Below, piece by piece: positions 19,340 to 31,291 of a stretch of 64,000 bases of DNA; within the stretch, counting starts at the first letter, position 1; each line of letters starts with the position of its first letter. Location: NCBI GenBank assembly GCA_947247005.1, contig OX365948.1:34724601-34788600 (forward strand). The letters run 5' to 3'. The notes under the pieces are model-generated. The model worked only from the letters and a program-made list of their open reading frames with translations, was not told where the DNA came from and searched no databases. Both the position numbers and the translations under genes were made by a program. The DNA comes from Spisula solida (lineage: Eukaryota; Mollusca; Bivalvia; Venerida; Mactridae).

Positions 19340-20575
19340 CTACGGAATCCTGTTAGTGCCATTTTAAATATCGTGTATCGCCCTCCAAGGGCGAGACACG
19401 AGAATTGCGCGAGGCAAGAAACGAGACACGAGAATTAGACGCGATATTTAAAACGAGACACGAGAATTGCGCGAGGGTTGAAACGAGACACGAGAATTAA
19501 AAATTGAATTCTCGCGTTTTTAATCTCGCCCTAAGCCGACAACTTTTGCAAGTTAATATCTAATATCGTGCAATTCTCGCGTATCGTATCTTGCCTCGCA
19601 GTTGAATATCGCGCTCGTTTCAAATATCGCCTCCTTATCTCGTGTCTCGACTTCCAAGGGCGAGACACGATAGTTAAAACGAGACACGAGAATTCAACGC
19701 GAGGCACGAGAATCCAACGCGCGACACGACAATGCTATCGTGCAAATATCGCGCAATTCTCTTGCCTCGCGTTTCTATTTGGTCCGCGAGACACGAGAAT
19801 TAAAGCGAGACACGAGAATTGAAGGCGAGGCACGACAATGCTATCGGGCAATTCTCGCGTCTCGCGGCGATACACGACAATGCTGTCGCCCAATTCTCGC
19901 GTCTCGACCGGTGTGCCAGTTAAAATTTCTTACTGACACCGCCTAGAATTGGGCGACAGCATTGTCGTGTCTCGCGGCGAGACGCGAGAATTGGGCGACA
20001 GCATTGTCGTGTATCGCCGCGAGACGCGAGAATTGGGCGACAGCATTGTCGTGTATCGCCGCGAGACGCGATAATTGCGCGATAGCATTCTCGTGCCTCG
20101 CCTTCAATTCTCGTGTCTAGCTTTAATTCTCGTGTCTTGCTGACCAAATAGAAACGCGAGGCAAGAGAATTGCGCGATATTTGCACGATAGCATTGTCGT
20201 GTCTCGCGTTGGATTCTCGTGCCTCGCGTTGAATTCTTGTGTCTCGTTTTAACTATCTTGTCTCGCCCTTGAAAGTCGAGACACGAGATTAAGACGCGAT
20301 ATTTGAAACGAGCGCGATATTCAACTGCGAGGCAAGATACGATACGCGAGAATTACACGATATTAGATATTAACTTGTAAAAGTTGTTGGTCTAGGGCGA
20401 GATTAAAAACGCGAGAATTCAATTTTTAATTCTCGTGTCTCGTTTCAGGCCTCGCGCAATTCTCGTGTCTCGTTTTAAATATCGCGTCTAATTCTCGTGC
20501 CTCGTTTCTTATCTCGTGTCTCGCCCTTGGAGGGCTATACACGATATTTAAAATGGCACTAACAGGATTCCGTAG
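19340..20575. mobile_element. 1,236-bp near-perfect palindrome of 'GAGACACGAGAATT' units
   Basis: The ends mirror each other: 'ctacggaatcctgttagtgc' at 19340 and its complement ending 'aggattccgtag' at 20575. The arms run about 560 bp each to a centre near 19905-19945. Each arm is built of short variants of CGAGACACGAGAATT, CGACAATGCTATCG and CGCGATATTT. This makes the arm itself a tandem repeat. GC content and CpG density are clearly higher than in the surroundings. Open frames within it are repeat translations, not genes. It is best read as a foldback-type element or an inverted satellite amplification. Confidence 0.9.
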
Positions 20576-20732
20576 CGCACAGTGTCTCACAGATATTAAA
20601 AAAGTTCATAAATGTCAATTAAAACTATGTACACAGTGTCATGTCTATGATGAAGTGTGCCTTCCTGGGGTGACCTGAAGGCATCCAAGGTTGGAGCAGC
20701 AACTGTGCTGTCTGGAAGAAGGTTCCAGTATC

Positions 20733-21356
20733 TCACCGTCCTTTGAAAGTAGGAGTTGGCAAGCACTCTGTCTGTAATGCGCTCCTGGTACAGTCTATGT
20801 ATTTGCTGGCATCGACTATATCTAGCGTGTGGCCATGAAGACGGTAACTCGTCTCTATGGTTGTGCGACAGCGGGGAGCGATCCGAATGACAGTACACTT
20901 GGGGGGGTTGAAACTCATTAGCCACATTTCTTCCCAGTGTTCCAGTGCTGTTAAGTCGTCCTGGAGGAGTTGTCTGTCCTGATCGCTCTCAATTACCTTG
21001 AAGACAGCGCTGTCGTCTGCAAACAGCTTGGAGGAAGAGGATTTTATTGTGTCTGGAAGATCATTGATGTATGCTAGGAACAACAGGGGGCCAAGGACTG
21101 TACCCTGTGGCACTCCAGAGAGTAATCCTGCTGTTCCAGATGTAGCTCCATCAAGGACTACCTGCTGGTTCCTGTTCTTCAAGAAGGACTGCACCCAGCT
21201 CTTGATGTTGCCCCTTACCCCATAGTGGTCCAGCTTGTGCAGAAGGCGGGCGTGCGGGACTTTGTCAAATGCTTCGTCCCGTTTTCTTTTTGTGGTCCTA
21301 GCTGTCTTGTAGGCCCTCTGTTTTCTCCGTATGAGTCGTTTGATGTTTGTATTCAT
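20733..21356 (-). pseudogene. LINE reverse transcriptase fragment
   Basis: RT palm and thumb motifs are present: FDKVPHARLL, LSGVPQGTVLGPLLF, and the catalytic box as FADD in place of YADD. About 150 residues of fingers expected before FDKVP are missing. The frame shifts near 20925 into the C-terminal tail at 20596-20925. Confidence 0.85.
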
Positions 21357-22112
21357 CCAGTGATGTCGTGATATGTCATTTTCGTTGGAACTCTTTTCTC
21401 AATAGTTGCATGAATTGCTGCTATCAGTATTGCCCATGGGTTCTCTACGGAGGACTCCCTGAAGTTGATGGTGTTTTGAAGGCCAGCTTAATCTTGTATG
21501 ATGCCTTCTGTGTCAGCTTTTTTCCACAGGATGATCTTTCGCCTCTATGGTTTTTGGCGTATGACTCTAATGGTAGTGTCATAGAGGACAATGTCGTGGT
21601 CGCTGTTTCCGATAGATGGCATAGGTTTACATCTTTGTTTGAAGCTAGGGTGAGACGTTAGGGTGAGACGTTATGATGATGTCAAGTGTGTTATCTTTCC
21701 TTGTAGGGAAGTCGACAATTTGTTCAGCGCTGATATCTGATATACATGTACTGTCGAGGAATGATTGGTTAACCCTGCGTGGGTACTGTGTTCCTGTGAT
21801 CGTGAGGGTTCCCTAATCTATATCTGGTAGGTTGAAGTCACCAGCAATTATCAGAATGTTGTTCTTGTTTCTTCCCTTCAATGCAGTAATGTCTTCCTTC
21901 ACAAGCGTCAGATAAATCTCTTCCTCTTTGTTGGGTGGTCTGTAGAAGGCAGCCACAGTGGCTTTCTTCTTATCTGCATTGAAGGTAGCACTGATCATCT
22001 CGGCATGTTGGCTTTTGGTGATGTTGCCCAGTTGCAGGTGCTGCTTGGCTGCGATAAAGATACCACCGTGAACACTGTCTGGACGGTCTCTTCTGAAGAT
22101 GTCATACCCTAG

Positions 22113-22820
22113 CTATGGGGGTAGAATCTCCGATGATCTCACATCACAGTCAAGCCATGTCTCTGTTGCAATGATTATATCTGGATCTGTATCCTCTACA
22201 ATGGCCTCTAGCAATTTCCCTTTCCGCCGAATCCTTTGACAGTTCATATTCAAGATTCTAAGGTGTTTGCGGTTGGCTAGTTTCTTGTTGCTACCAGTGG
22301 AATGGTTTTCATGCTTTGGTGAAGATGTGTGTATAATTCCGCCGGTGTTGAAGCTATCAGACAGGTCTATGTCGGATGTAACGCTAGACCGTATAGAATG
22401 GCTGATGGTAGAGATACTGTCAAATGCAGTTGGATTGGTGAACAAGTTAGTGTCATTGGCTTGTGAGGTGTCTCCAACAGGAACATTATATAATATAATC
22501 GAGTTGTTGGGTTTGTAGCATTTCGGACAGATCCAGGTTTCTTCACTCTTGCCTAGGGCACTGAATTCAGCGGATGTTAGTCCTATGCAGGTCTTGTGCA
22601 TCCACTTGTCACAATCATCACAAGCAATGCATTTGGTTTTGCAGGCTCTAGTGCAAACAGCACAAGGGAACTTTGGTCTCCTGGGGCCTGGGTTGGGCTC
22701 TATGCAGCTACGAAGGAGGAGAAATGCTCTATAGAACGAGCGGTCTATCTCAGGCGATGTGCAATATGGGTTGCAGTAGTATCTGCAAACTTGCGTAAAT
22801 CTGACAGCCTGCGTAAACAC
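22113..22820 (-). pseudogene. LINE ORF 5' part: 2A-like motif, PHD finger, endonuclease start
   Basis: This is the longest preserved frame of the decayed LINE (about 235 codons). It opens without a clear ATG in frame, runs through a hydrophobic stretch ending IEPNPGP, and then a PHD finger whose ligands are spaced CAVC, CIAC, CDKWMHKTC and CPKC. The frame breaks soon after the endonuclease motif ETWLDC. PHD fingers in LINE proteins are presumed to bind chromatin. Confidence 0.8.
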
Positions 22821-22840
22821 ATGAAGAACTTGATAAACAA

Positions 22841-23131
22841 TTTCTAAAAGACAAAAACTGTTGCATACATAGATTTGGAATCGTACAGCAAGTCAAGTTG
22901 TAATATATTGTTCGATGTGAGCTAAAACATTTCATATTACAAATTATTATAAAGGAGTCGTATTAATTTTTTTTATTTATTGATCTTAAATTTCGACGGC
23001 TCATATTTTTTCTAATGTTTACGTTATTTTTGAAAGCCGATTTACTATTTAGAACTATAAGTACGCAAGGAACTAAATAACGGATTTATTTAGCTTTCCT
23101 TCCATACTTAAGTAAGGACTATATACACTCA
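22841..23131. other. Short intergenic spacer
   Basis: No gene or named element is seen; AT-rich sequence between the LINE and the next MITE. Confidence 0.4.
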
Positions 23132-23377
23132 ACCACTTTTCTAATTGGTCACTTTTCAGATCCCAAAAACGTTTAACTGTGATCATAATGTTTGATGATG
23201 TTTTGCACACAAACGTTTTATGCAATTGCCTTAACACTTAAATCATTAAAAAAATCAAGATCACTGCCAAAGTATGCATGGTCAGACATGCGATAAATTG
23301 GGCATTTTCGCCATCAAATAATATGATCACAGTTAAAGGTATTTCGGGTTTGAAAAGTGACCAATTAGAAAAGTGGT
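23132..23377. mobile_element. MITE with ~65-bp terminal inverted repeats
   Basis: The left end ACCACTTTTCTAATTGGTCA is mirrored exactly by the right end TGACCAATTAGAAAAGTGGT. Homology continues inward through 'gtttaactgtgatca' and 'tgatcacagttaaa'. Length 246 bp, no coding capacity. Confidence 0.88.
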
Positions 23378-23938
23378 AACTACTGTCAGGAGTTTGGTCG
23401 TATTCTACACATGTACATTACGTTCACAACTGCACCGGTTTGTAGTAAACACAACGTTGGTCGTTCAAATCAAACACACAGGTGAATAAGCATAAGTTTC
23501 AGACATACACTGAGCGTCTTTGAAAACGCAACATTTATATTTCAATAGCTTATATGGTTTTCTAACGACCTATCATTGTATTTTATTCATAATTATGATT
23601 TGCATATATGGCACTATCTTATTCATTTAGTCTTAGGGATGAGAGACAAACGTGCCTGTACCCCTCAAACAAACAATTGCGACCAATGAAAGCATTTACT
23701 TTTGGTAGTGTTGCACGTGTTTGCCTATTAAATGATATGGATTCGCTAAGAAATCAATGACCCCAGGTAAACAAACTCGACAATTTAATAAGTGGAACTT
23801 CTCTCAAACAATCGTTACATCATATAATAGGACTGCATATGGAGGCACATTTGTACCATAGCTCATAAATCAGGATAATTGATTAGTTTAGATTGTATTG
23901 CTCCTTTGTTAATAATACAAGTACACTACATGTATGCA
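23378..23938. other. Intergenic region, no gene seen
   Basis: AT-rich DNA between two mobile elements. I see no supported feature. Confidence 0.4.
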
Positions 23939-24685
23939 CATGGGCGTAGGAGCGTCTTCAACATTGGGGGGGGCCAACTATTTGGGAGGGGGGGCGAAAA
24001 AATAGTTTTTAGATATGTGGGGTCACATTAAGTGTTAATAAGCTATGGCGAAAGTTGGTGTTTATATTCACTAAGGCTAGGTGTATCTACTAAGGTGTTT
24101 GCTTTTCAAAATACCGGGTAAAAAATTGAACCCTATCATAAACTAGTATAGTAAGTAAGGGGGTTCCGGGGGCATGCTCCCCCGGGAATTTTTTTAAAAC
24201 ATTGGACCAATCTGGTGCGTTTTAAGTTAAGTTTTTGGTAAGATCAATCAAAATTAAGTCCTTATTTTGTAAACATTTTTACGAATTATTGAACAGATGT
24301 CCGAATTCTAGTGGTTTAGTAAGGGGATTTAACATAGCAATGACAAAGTTTAAAAGCAATATAGGAGTTGGTGCAAACTTTATCTTACAATGTATTTCTG
24401 TAGTCCTTGTAGTTCTTTTCAACAGTTACGTAATCGGGTGATAACATATTACATAGATTAAAATCATTTTGCGAGCGCAGCGAGCACGAAAATTCACATT
24501 TTATACCTTTTAACCAATGATAAAAGGCAAATCACCTATTACAAGACTATTTTAGGCGGAAAATTATCAATATGTTCTGAATTATTGGGGGGGCCAAACG
24601 ATATGTTGGCCCCCCCCCCCCCCTGTCCTAACATTGGGGGGGCCTGCCCCCCCCCCCCCTGGCCCCCCCTTCTCCTACGCCCATG
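23939..24685. mobile_element. 747-bp element with perfect 14-bp inverted ends and G/C homopolymers
   Basis: The ends are CATGGGCGTAGGAG and CTCCTACGCCCATG. Just inside lie a G-rich tract ('acattgggggggg') and the matching C-rich tract with runs of 10 to 14 C near 24610-24670. The interior carries 'gcgagcgcagcgagcacgaa'. No convincing protein is present; the short frame at 24235 has no recognisable domain. Confidence 0.85.
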
Positions 24686-26023
24686 ATGCAATATTACTTG
24701 TATACATACAAACTCTCATGTAGTTCCTGATTGATATTAAGCGTGTTAAGGTGTGTTGGCTAGTAGGTATAGCATTGTTTTGCACGCCGCGCAGGACATG
24801 CGCTCCAAAACGCACATGTACAATGATTAACATTTTTTACTGAAAAGTCCTACAGTTAATAGACTCAGCGTTGTTGACCATCAATTTTGTAAAACACAGT
24901 CGGTCTGAACTACCTTATTCTTGAGTGAAGCTGTTAGGCCCCGAGTGCCTGTCTTTCGTCTCGTCTGTTTTCTCGTTGTCTCCAGTCCCGTAGGCACAAT
25001 AAACACTTGTTTTCACAATTAGAACTTCATAGTGTACGTTAATATACATCGTCAAGATTATCGCACTTATAATGTAGCCACCAATTTGTAAAGTTTATTT
25101 AATTTAAAGCAGCCGCTGGCAACATTCTTGGCATTTATACTATGCCCTGTGGCAAAGACATAATTTTTATACATTATCCAAGAGCCGTTCTCCAGGAAAA
25201 CCGGGCGTAATTTAAGTGACATTATAAACTGTATGCAATAATGTTTAGAAAAAGCTTCAGCAAACAACGAACCATTCATTCCTACCATGTACGAGGGTCA
25301 CATGCACGTGATCCATTTCGCACCAACCGTTCTGAATGGATGATTTTGTGCACGAATACGTGATTTCTTCTGAAAATCGATAGATTAGTGCGTGTAATGA
25401 AAAAACAACAAAACTTTATTTTTATTGATTGATTAAACATATCGCATAATATTATATTTCATAGGGTGGCCAATTAGAAATTCGTCGAAGTGTTGACATT
25501 TTTCAATAATAATTTATGCCGGGTAAAATGGCAAGTTATAATATACATACCCAATGCATTTTGCCTTTATAACAGGCTCCACAGGGGTATATCAATCATT
25601 ATTAAATTATTGTGTTTTAATACTCATTTCGTCATTTTTTTATTTATATATATACAAGAAAGGAATGATGTCCGTCCCCAGAACGTATAAATCAAAATAA
25701 TATATATAGTTGGTTGCACTGGGCTGCCTAGTGCAAATATCTAAACACATGCATTTTAGATCTTTGCCCAGTGCAACCAACTTATTTGCCATTCTGAATG
25801 ATAACTCATTATAGCATAAAACAGAGCTTAGTTAACATTGTTAGTATTCGTTCAATAAATATTAATAACACGTTTGAACGCATCTTGTCGTAAAATACAA
25901 AAAATAACATTAGAATATTTTACTCAAAAAGTGTGTTCGATGCCCTTGTGGCGCGTTAAATTTAAGTACGATAATTCAAGGTACGAATCCATGACTGAAG
26001 AGTAGCACACTAATTGTTTAAAA
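24686..26023. other. Upstream region of the 26-kb gene
   Basis: AT-rich, with a small palindromic element (listed separately). Promoter elements cannot be assigned with confidence. No coding exon is seen. Confidence 0.4.
25708..25782. repeat. 75-bp hairpin, MITE-like
   Basis: AGTTGGTTGCACTGGGC is mirrored by GCCCAGTGCAACCAACT, with a partly paired middle. It could fold as a hairpin in RNA on either strand. Confidence 0.85.
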
Positions 26024-27797
26024 ATGGCGACGGCAAAACCTAAGCAGTTAATAAATCCAACTTTTGCTGGCAGAATGTTTGTCCACAGCCAGACAAGGTA
26101 AATATTTAATTGGTTTTCGAAATTTTACAATATTTCACCCTGTTAAAAGTAAATTTATAATTTCAAGTTTGATTATTGTCATGTTTTACCACATTTCTTT
26201 GGGTTGCTAGGGCTAACACCTTGACCACAACTAATTAAGTAATGTTACTTCACACTTTTCGATCCATCTTGCATACGATCGTTGAGAAGTTTGTTAAATA
26301 GTTACTTTAGGTTAAACTTCATTATGTTGTTTTTAATTATTTTGGTAAATCAATGTTTTAGAAGTGTAGACTGCAATGCAGACTCACAAACACTTGGGGG
26401 TCTAGACGGCGCCCCTTCCGCTACGCGCATGGAAATATATTTTTTAAAATTAATTATATATCTAGATACATTCACTAATCACCCAAAATTTTGTTGAATG
26501 TATTTGATCCATAAAAACTCTACGTAATACCTCTACTGTATACTATATAGTGTTATTTAAGCTAGAGTCTAGAGAAGCATTTACAAATATTTTTATTTGT
26601 GCCAGATACGTTTAATAATGTTTGTGTGATAAGTGTGTTGTGTGATAACAGGTAGTTGTATTAGATACAACTACCTGGTGATAAGTGTATGGGTCTGGAC
26701 CAATATGAAATACTGCAACTCAGGGTTTGGTGCAGTTTAGGGTCCTGTCCAAGAAATAAAGTATGGTGGTCTGGTGGATAATGCTCTTGACTACTGATGT
26801 TCGCTCCTCGGCCGGCGGGGCATTTGGTCATTTCTGAAACACTTTTCCATGTTTGCCAACCAACTGGAGATGAACTGGTTGGTAACCCAGAAGACTGAGA
26901 AGTATTAATCTTGCTAGAATAAAGGGTCTAGTTTTTAGCAGACAGAGGACCTCTACTTGTTTGATTCAAATGACTTTGCAGGTTTTACCAAGACACTCCA
27001 ATGTTAAATATATTTTCCATAGACAGTAACCACGATGCATATGACAGTTTGTTCAAACCCATGTAACAAAAATGTTGTTTATTGAAACAAAACTCTTTCA
27101 ATTTAAAGGGTGCCTCAGTCTTCTCGTCTGCATGGTCAAGTCCCTCGTCTGTACACTCAAGAATGGAAGACTGATATGAAGAACAGAGAACTCATCATTA
27201 AGGTATGTTATGACTTTAATATTAAAGGTATAGCCTCTCTTATGAAGAGCCCCTAGAATAACCCGAAACATTTTATTGTCGAGTTTGGGCAGGTTGTTTG
27301 TCCATGGCATTGGCTACCATGTTTTTGTACAACATAAAGAGAAGTTGTCACAAGTCCTACTTGTTAATACTGGTAATCCCAGGAAAAAAGGCCAAGAGAC
27401 TAAAAACTTTTGAATAGTGGCATCGAAATGGATGAAAAAGAACTTGACAACAGTAACAATTTCATAGATCTGTAATCAATACCATGAGCAACATAATCTT
27501 GGCATCAGTCTCAATGTGCCTTTAAGTCTCTGATTGTTCTGTGTGTGATATGTATAAATAATTTAAATTATTTTCTACCATTATTTACAGAATGCTGGGC
27601 TTGGTGGGGTACCACATTATGAACATGATGAAAGTTTGTTTCTGGACAAAAGAGAACAGATGGTATACAATGTAGAGAACAGAAATCGTGTTGATAACAA
27701 GTGTAGAATGCCCGACAGAGAAGAGCTCCTTCGTCCACCATTCCACCATGAAACCTCACGCTATCAGAGTGAACTAATGTTCAGACGAGATATGTAG
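26024..27797 (+). CDS. Unrecognised 124-aa protein, three exons
   Basis: Exons are 26024-26097, 27109-27202 and 27591-27797. Introns are GT-AG, with junctions of phase 2 and phase 0 that preserve one frame. The start ATG has good context (aaaATGG) and precedes MATAKPKQL. The protein is small, soluble, and rich in charged, tyrosine and proline residues. It has no signal peptide, membrane segment or cysteine motif. Segments such as GGVPHYEHDESLF and PDREELLRPPFHHETSRYQ look conserved in style. Small basic proteins of this type in metazoans are often ciliary microtubule inner proteins, but I do not recognise the family and this is only a guess. An alternative acceptor 10 bp downstream in exon 2 leads to an early stop, which supports the chosen splice. 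Confidence 0.8.
26755..26835 (+). repeat. Possible tRNA-derived SINE head
   Basis: 'tggtctggtggataatgctc' resembles a pol III A-box tRNA head, followed by a G/C-rich stretch 'ggccggcgggg'. It is too degenerate for a tRNA gene. It lies in intron 1 of the 26-kb gene. Confidence 0.3.
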
Positions 27798-28776
27798 ATT
27801 GGAGCTTTAGTGTTAAATTTGCTCATCAAATATACACATTAATTACAATCATACATTTGTTGTTATTTTCTGTGTGTTTCTTAAATTCTTTACATTTCAA
27901 GTTTTACAGATTTTAATCACTGTTGACATTTGTTGTTTTAATCATAAATGTGATGTGTTATAGTGACATTATTATATTTCTTGTTAATTCGATTACACCA
28001 ACATTTGTTGTATAAACCGGAGTAGAAACTATCTTTAATGGTGAATAGCAAGCTATTCATTTACACCAGCTCTTCTAGTTTTCTCTTACAATTATGTTTG
28101 ATACAAACTTATAAAATGTGTACCATGGTAGATGCCTACCTACTGTAACAGTGTATGTACAAGTGTTTTAAAGGCCATGTCAGTATTACAACTCAATATA
28201 TGATCTGTCGGTGAAGTAGTATTATATTATATAAATTGAATTATTTATATGTAACCTATGCCCATAAAGTTCTGCTGGAATCTGTAAATGTGATATAAAG
28301 CAGTATTTCCTTCTATCAGTATTATGTGCATACTAATTGCACAATTGTATTCATTTTGTTGTGTTTGATTACTGTTATGTTTTTATCGAATATTTTAGTA
28401 AAGTTAGATTAGAATTATGATAATATGCAAACAAGTTTTGCCATACAAACAACTGCAATTTGGAAAATAAATAACTTCTGCATCATAACTTTCTTAGTTG
28501 TCTTATTCAATACTAAAATCGGTCACAATTTTGGAAATTCATTGATTACATCGCAGACATGTTTCAGGAAACTCTTTCCCTTCTTCAGAGGGATTTATAA
28601 AATTGATATACTAACATGTAGTACAGTATACAATAACGCTATAGTGATGTTACTATGTCACAAACATCAAAATGGTGCGACATCTAAAACATCAAAATTG
28701 AAAGTGTCAAAACACGCCAAAATACAAGATAATACATACTAGTAGATGACATTCATTGATTTTGGTGTAAGATCAA
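27798..28776. other. 3' flank of the 26-kb gene
   Basis: AT-rich sequence that presumably includes the 3' UTR. The 105-codon open frame at 28425 has no recognisable domain and no splice context. I do not call it. Confidence 0.4.
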
Positions 28777-28891
28777 ATTTTATTTCACCGAGTGATCACA
28801 TAAATCAATATGTTCACGAGTGGCATAGCCACACGAGTGGCATAGCCACAAGTGAAAATTTAATTTTCTGTGATCACAAGTGAAATAAAAT
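28777..28891. repeat. Small inverted-repeat element with internal duplication
   Basis: 'attttatttcac' and 'gagtgatcaca' on the left mirror 'tgtgatcacaagtgaaataaaat' at the right end. In the middle 'cacgagtggcatagcca' is tandemly duplicated (about 28814-28850). Confidence 0.8.
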
Positions 28892-29118
28892 TATCAACAA
28901 ATTTTCTGTTTATATATAATGCTTCAATTTCTCATATAAAGGTACAGTTAGATGAAATTAGAATGTCGTGACTGACAATTTTCGGCGCCATAATAACGTT
29001 ATAAATAATTTGAAGCTTGTTCAGAGGTTACGTTTCTTGGTTCTGTAATTGTAATGGAACCAGCTTCTAAAACAGTGAAAATAAAATGAATATTCCACTG
29101 TTATTTTCACTGATACAT

Positions 29119-29272
29119 GATATTTGTTTGTTTTGATTGAGTATGGTTTATGTCTCATAGTGTTGTGATAAAATTCAAAATTTTTAAGAGCCCGTAGCGC
29201 GGGTAAAAATATTAAAAATTTATCACTACAAGACGAGATTTTAACTATACTCAATCAAAACAAGCAAATATT
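29119..29272. repeat. 154-bp MITE-like element
   Basis: Left 'tttgttttgattgagtat' mirrors right 'atactcaatcaaaacaagc'. 'gttgtgataaa' and 'tttatcactacaa' pair further in. The loop contains 'gagcccgtagcgcgggt'. Confidence 0.8.
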
Positions 29273-30985
29273 CTATTTAATTAATGCTTATCTGCTGTCA
29301 AAGCTGGTACTATTTATGCCAAATTACCACTGTGGATAGGCTGCATATGAATTACAGAATATGTTATTCCATTCATATTTTTCCATTCAAAGTCCGCCAT
29401 CTTGGATGATGGGGAATATGTGAAAACTTTTTTGAGAATTTTGCATTAAATTATACACAAACTTGTAGGAAATGGTCTAACAAAGACTATAAACCCCCAC
29501 ATGATGTTTCCGTTCAGTAATATAAAAGTTAGTGACAGTTGAGTTTTTGGTAAAATGTTTGGGTTCTTGTAACCAAGGTCCAGTTCAAGTTAAGTTTGCT
29601 TAACTTAAACTATGTATCCATAGCAACTAAATTTTGTCAGAATAAAAATATTTAAAATATATAATCTCCTTATTGGCACCAACCTACATACAATGTTTCA
29701 TAAACAAACTTGGAAGCTGTTCAAGTTATGTCAGGATCCTGATGTATATCCACATACCATAAAACCTAACTTGCCCCCAGTGACATTTGTCGCAGTCCGT
29801 ACCAAGACAAAAGCCCTTTGTCAACCATCCTTGATGTATGAAAGATCGATTCTATAGTAAAAATATAGAAAATTACAAAAAATATTTGGCCACTGTATGT
29901 GCCTGCAATTTGTTGTCCAGTATCTTTCAAAATGGCATGTACACAATAGCTGTTGTAGGTTGTCCTTGTGGTGTGTGTCACTCGTTATATTCTTGTCACC
30001 AGGCTCTTACTCCGGTTTATTTGACTGACTGAAGTGGCAGACTTTCGTTGTCTTGTTTTTTACGTTGGGCATTGTCTCTTTGTTTTCATGTAATTGTGGT
30101 ACCGGTATGTGACGTTTTTTTCATCTTTTCTGTGCTCCGCTTGAGTGCTGCCTTCCCTGTCTGATTTCCTATCATCTACTTAGAAATCGTCAGAATCCAG
30201 ATTTTGACGGGACTTACAGGCGAAGGGCAAACCTATAGTCCCCTCTGGTTGAAACTAAAAAGAACAGTCAAGAAATGAATTACCTACCAGTAGGTCAGTT
30301 ACTGATTCATTGGATACCTAGGTGCATATTTAATATCCAACAATCCTATTATTTGCACATTAGAAAATTATTTGTTTCAATAATGCAATGAAAATTAAAT
30401 ATTCAACCAGATCCATGCCTATACATGACCAAGATATTGAGAGGAATTATTAGAAAAAAATCCAAGTGCAAGAGCATGACTCTGCCAAGAATTATTCAAC
30501 CAGGACCTAATTTGAACTTGACCTTGCATTATCCTCATGATGTACTTAAATACCAAATTTAAAGTCATAATTTATTAGAACATTTACAAGTGCAAGGGGC
30601 ATAAATGTTTTTTTCGTAACATTTTGCTTAAATTACAAAATATAAGTGATAGTGCACTTAGTAACAGGTATGTCTCATATGATATAGGTGCCATACACAA
30701 CTGTTACATCCGATACCTCAGAATTATGGGTATCACGGAAATAGGAGGCACAGCTATACCTATATTCCATATTTCAAATGTCATTGCACGACAAAGATAA
30801 TGAATGGGAGCCACAACTCCTTAGAATTTTCCAATTCAACAAGCGACATAACTCTGCCAAAATTTATTCAACCAAAAACAAATTTGAACTTAACATTTGT
30901 ATTGCCATGATACTTATATATACTAAATTTAAGAGCAATATGTTCATCTATGAACGGTAACTGATGATGGAAAGGGGTTACATTG
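29273..30985. other. Intergenic region, no gene seen
   Basis: Diverged repeat-like DNA with many short open frames and no conserved exon or RNA gene. 'caagtgcaag' style fragments suggest old interspersed repeats. Confidence 0.4.
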
Positions 30986-31039
30986 TATGCCCAAGTCATG
31001 TCCAAAAAAAAAATTAACGTTACATCATTGTTGTTGTTT

Positions 31040-31185
31040 GTATCATCATTACCTGAAGAAGCCTTCTGGGGGAATTTTTGGTGCCACTGCGTTTATTATG
31101 CATGATGATGTTACGTCATCATTGATGTTTGTACAATCATTACCTGAAAAAGCCTTCTGGACGAAACGTCGTGATTAAATGAATA
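31040..31185 (+). repeat. Two copies of the 'acctgaagaagccttctgg' motif
   Basis: 'tcattacctgaagaagcctt' near 31045 recurs as 'tcattacctgaaaaagcctt' near 31138. The second copy continues 'ggacgaaacgtcgtg'. This motif is common near the ends of invertebrate retroelements. It resembles, but does not complete, a hammerhead core. Confidence 0.5.
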
Positions 31186-31291
31186 TACATATATACAATG
31201 TTATTCGTGTTTGGTGGTTATATTCTATTTTTGATATATCAAGCCATGTCAAAAGCACAACTGGAGAAGTATTTAAAATTTAATACATTTA

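Larger units (their letters stand above)
20596..22840 (-). mobile_element. Decayed LINE (CR1/L2-like): PHD finger, endonuclease, RT
   Basis: Reading right to left on the minus strand there are several pieces. A frame at 22820-22113 carries a 2A-like IEPNPGP, a PHD finger (Cys4-His-Cys3, residues about 53-101) and the endonuclease start (NMNCQ, ETWLD). A second frame to 21816 continues the endonuclease (AFYRPPN, GDFNLPD) and meets a stop. Then comes a linker with stops. The RT frame at 21356-20733 has FDKVPHARLL, GVPQGTVLGP and FADD, but the early RT motifs are deleted between the linker and FDKVP. A last frame to 20596 gives the usual tail (NSYFQRTVRYWNLLPDS). Frameshifts, stops and the internal deletion make it non-autonomous. 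Clade assignment is inference. Confidence 0.9.

Noticed and set aside
19568..20186. Open frames rich in RDTR/ASRF repeats
   Set aside because: They come from the CpG-rich repeat words of the palindrome; mirror-image frames appear on both arms.
28425..28742. 105-codon frame downstream of the 26-kb gene
   Set aside because: Low-complexity composition, no domain, no conserved-looking segment and no promoter or splice evidence.
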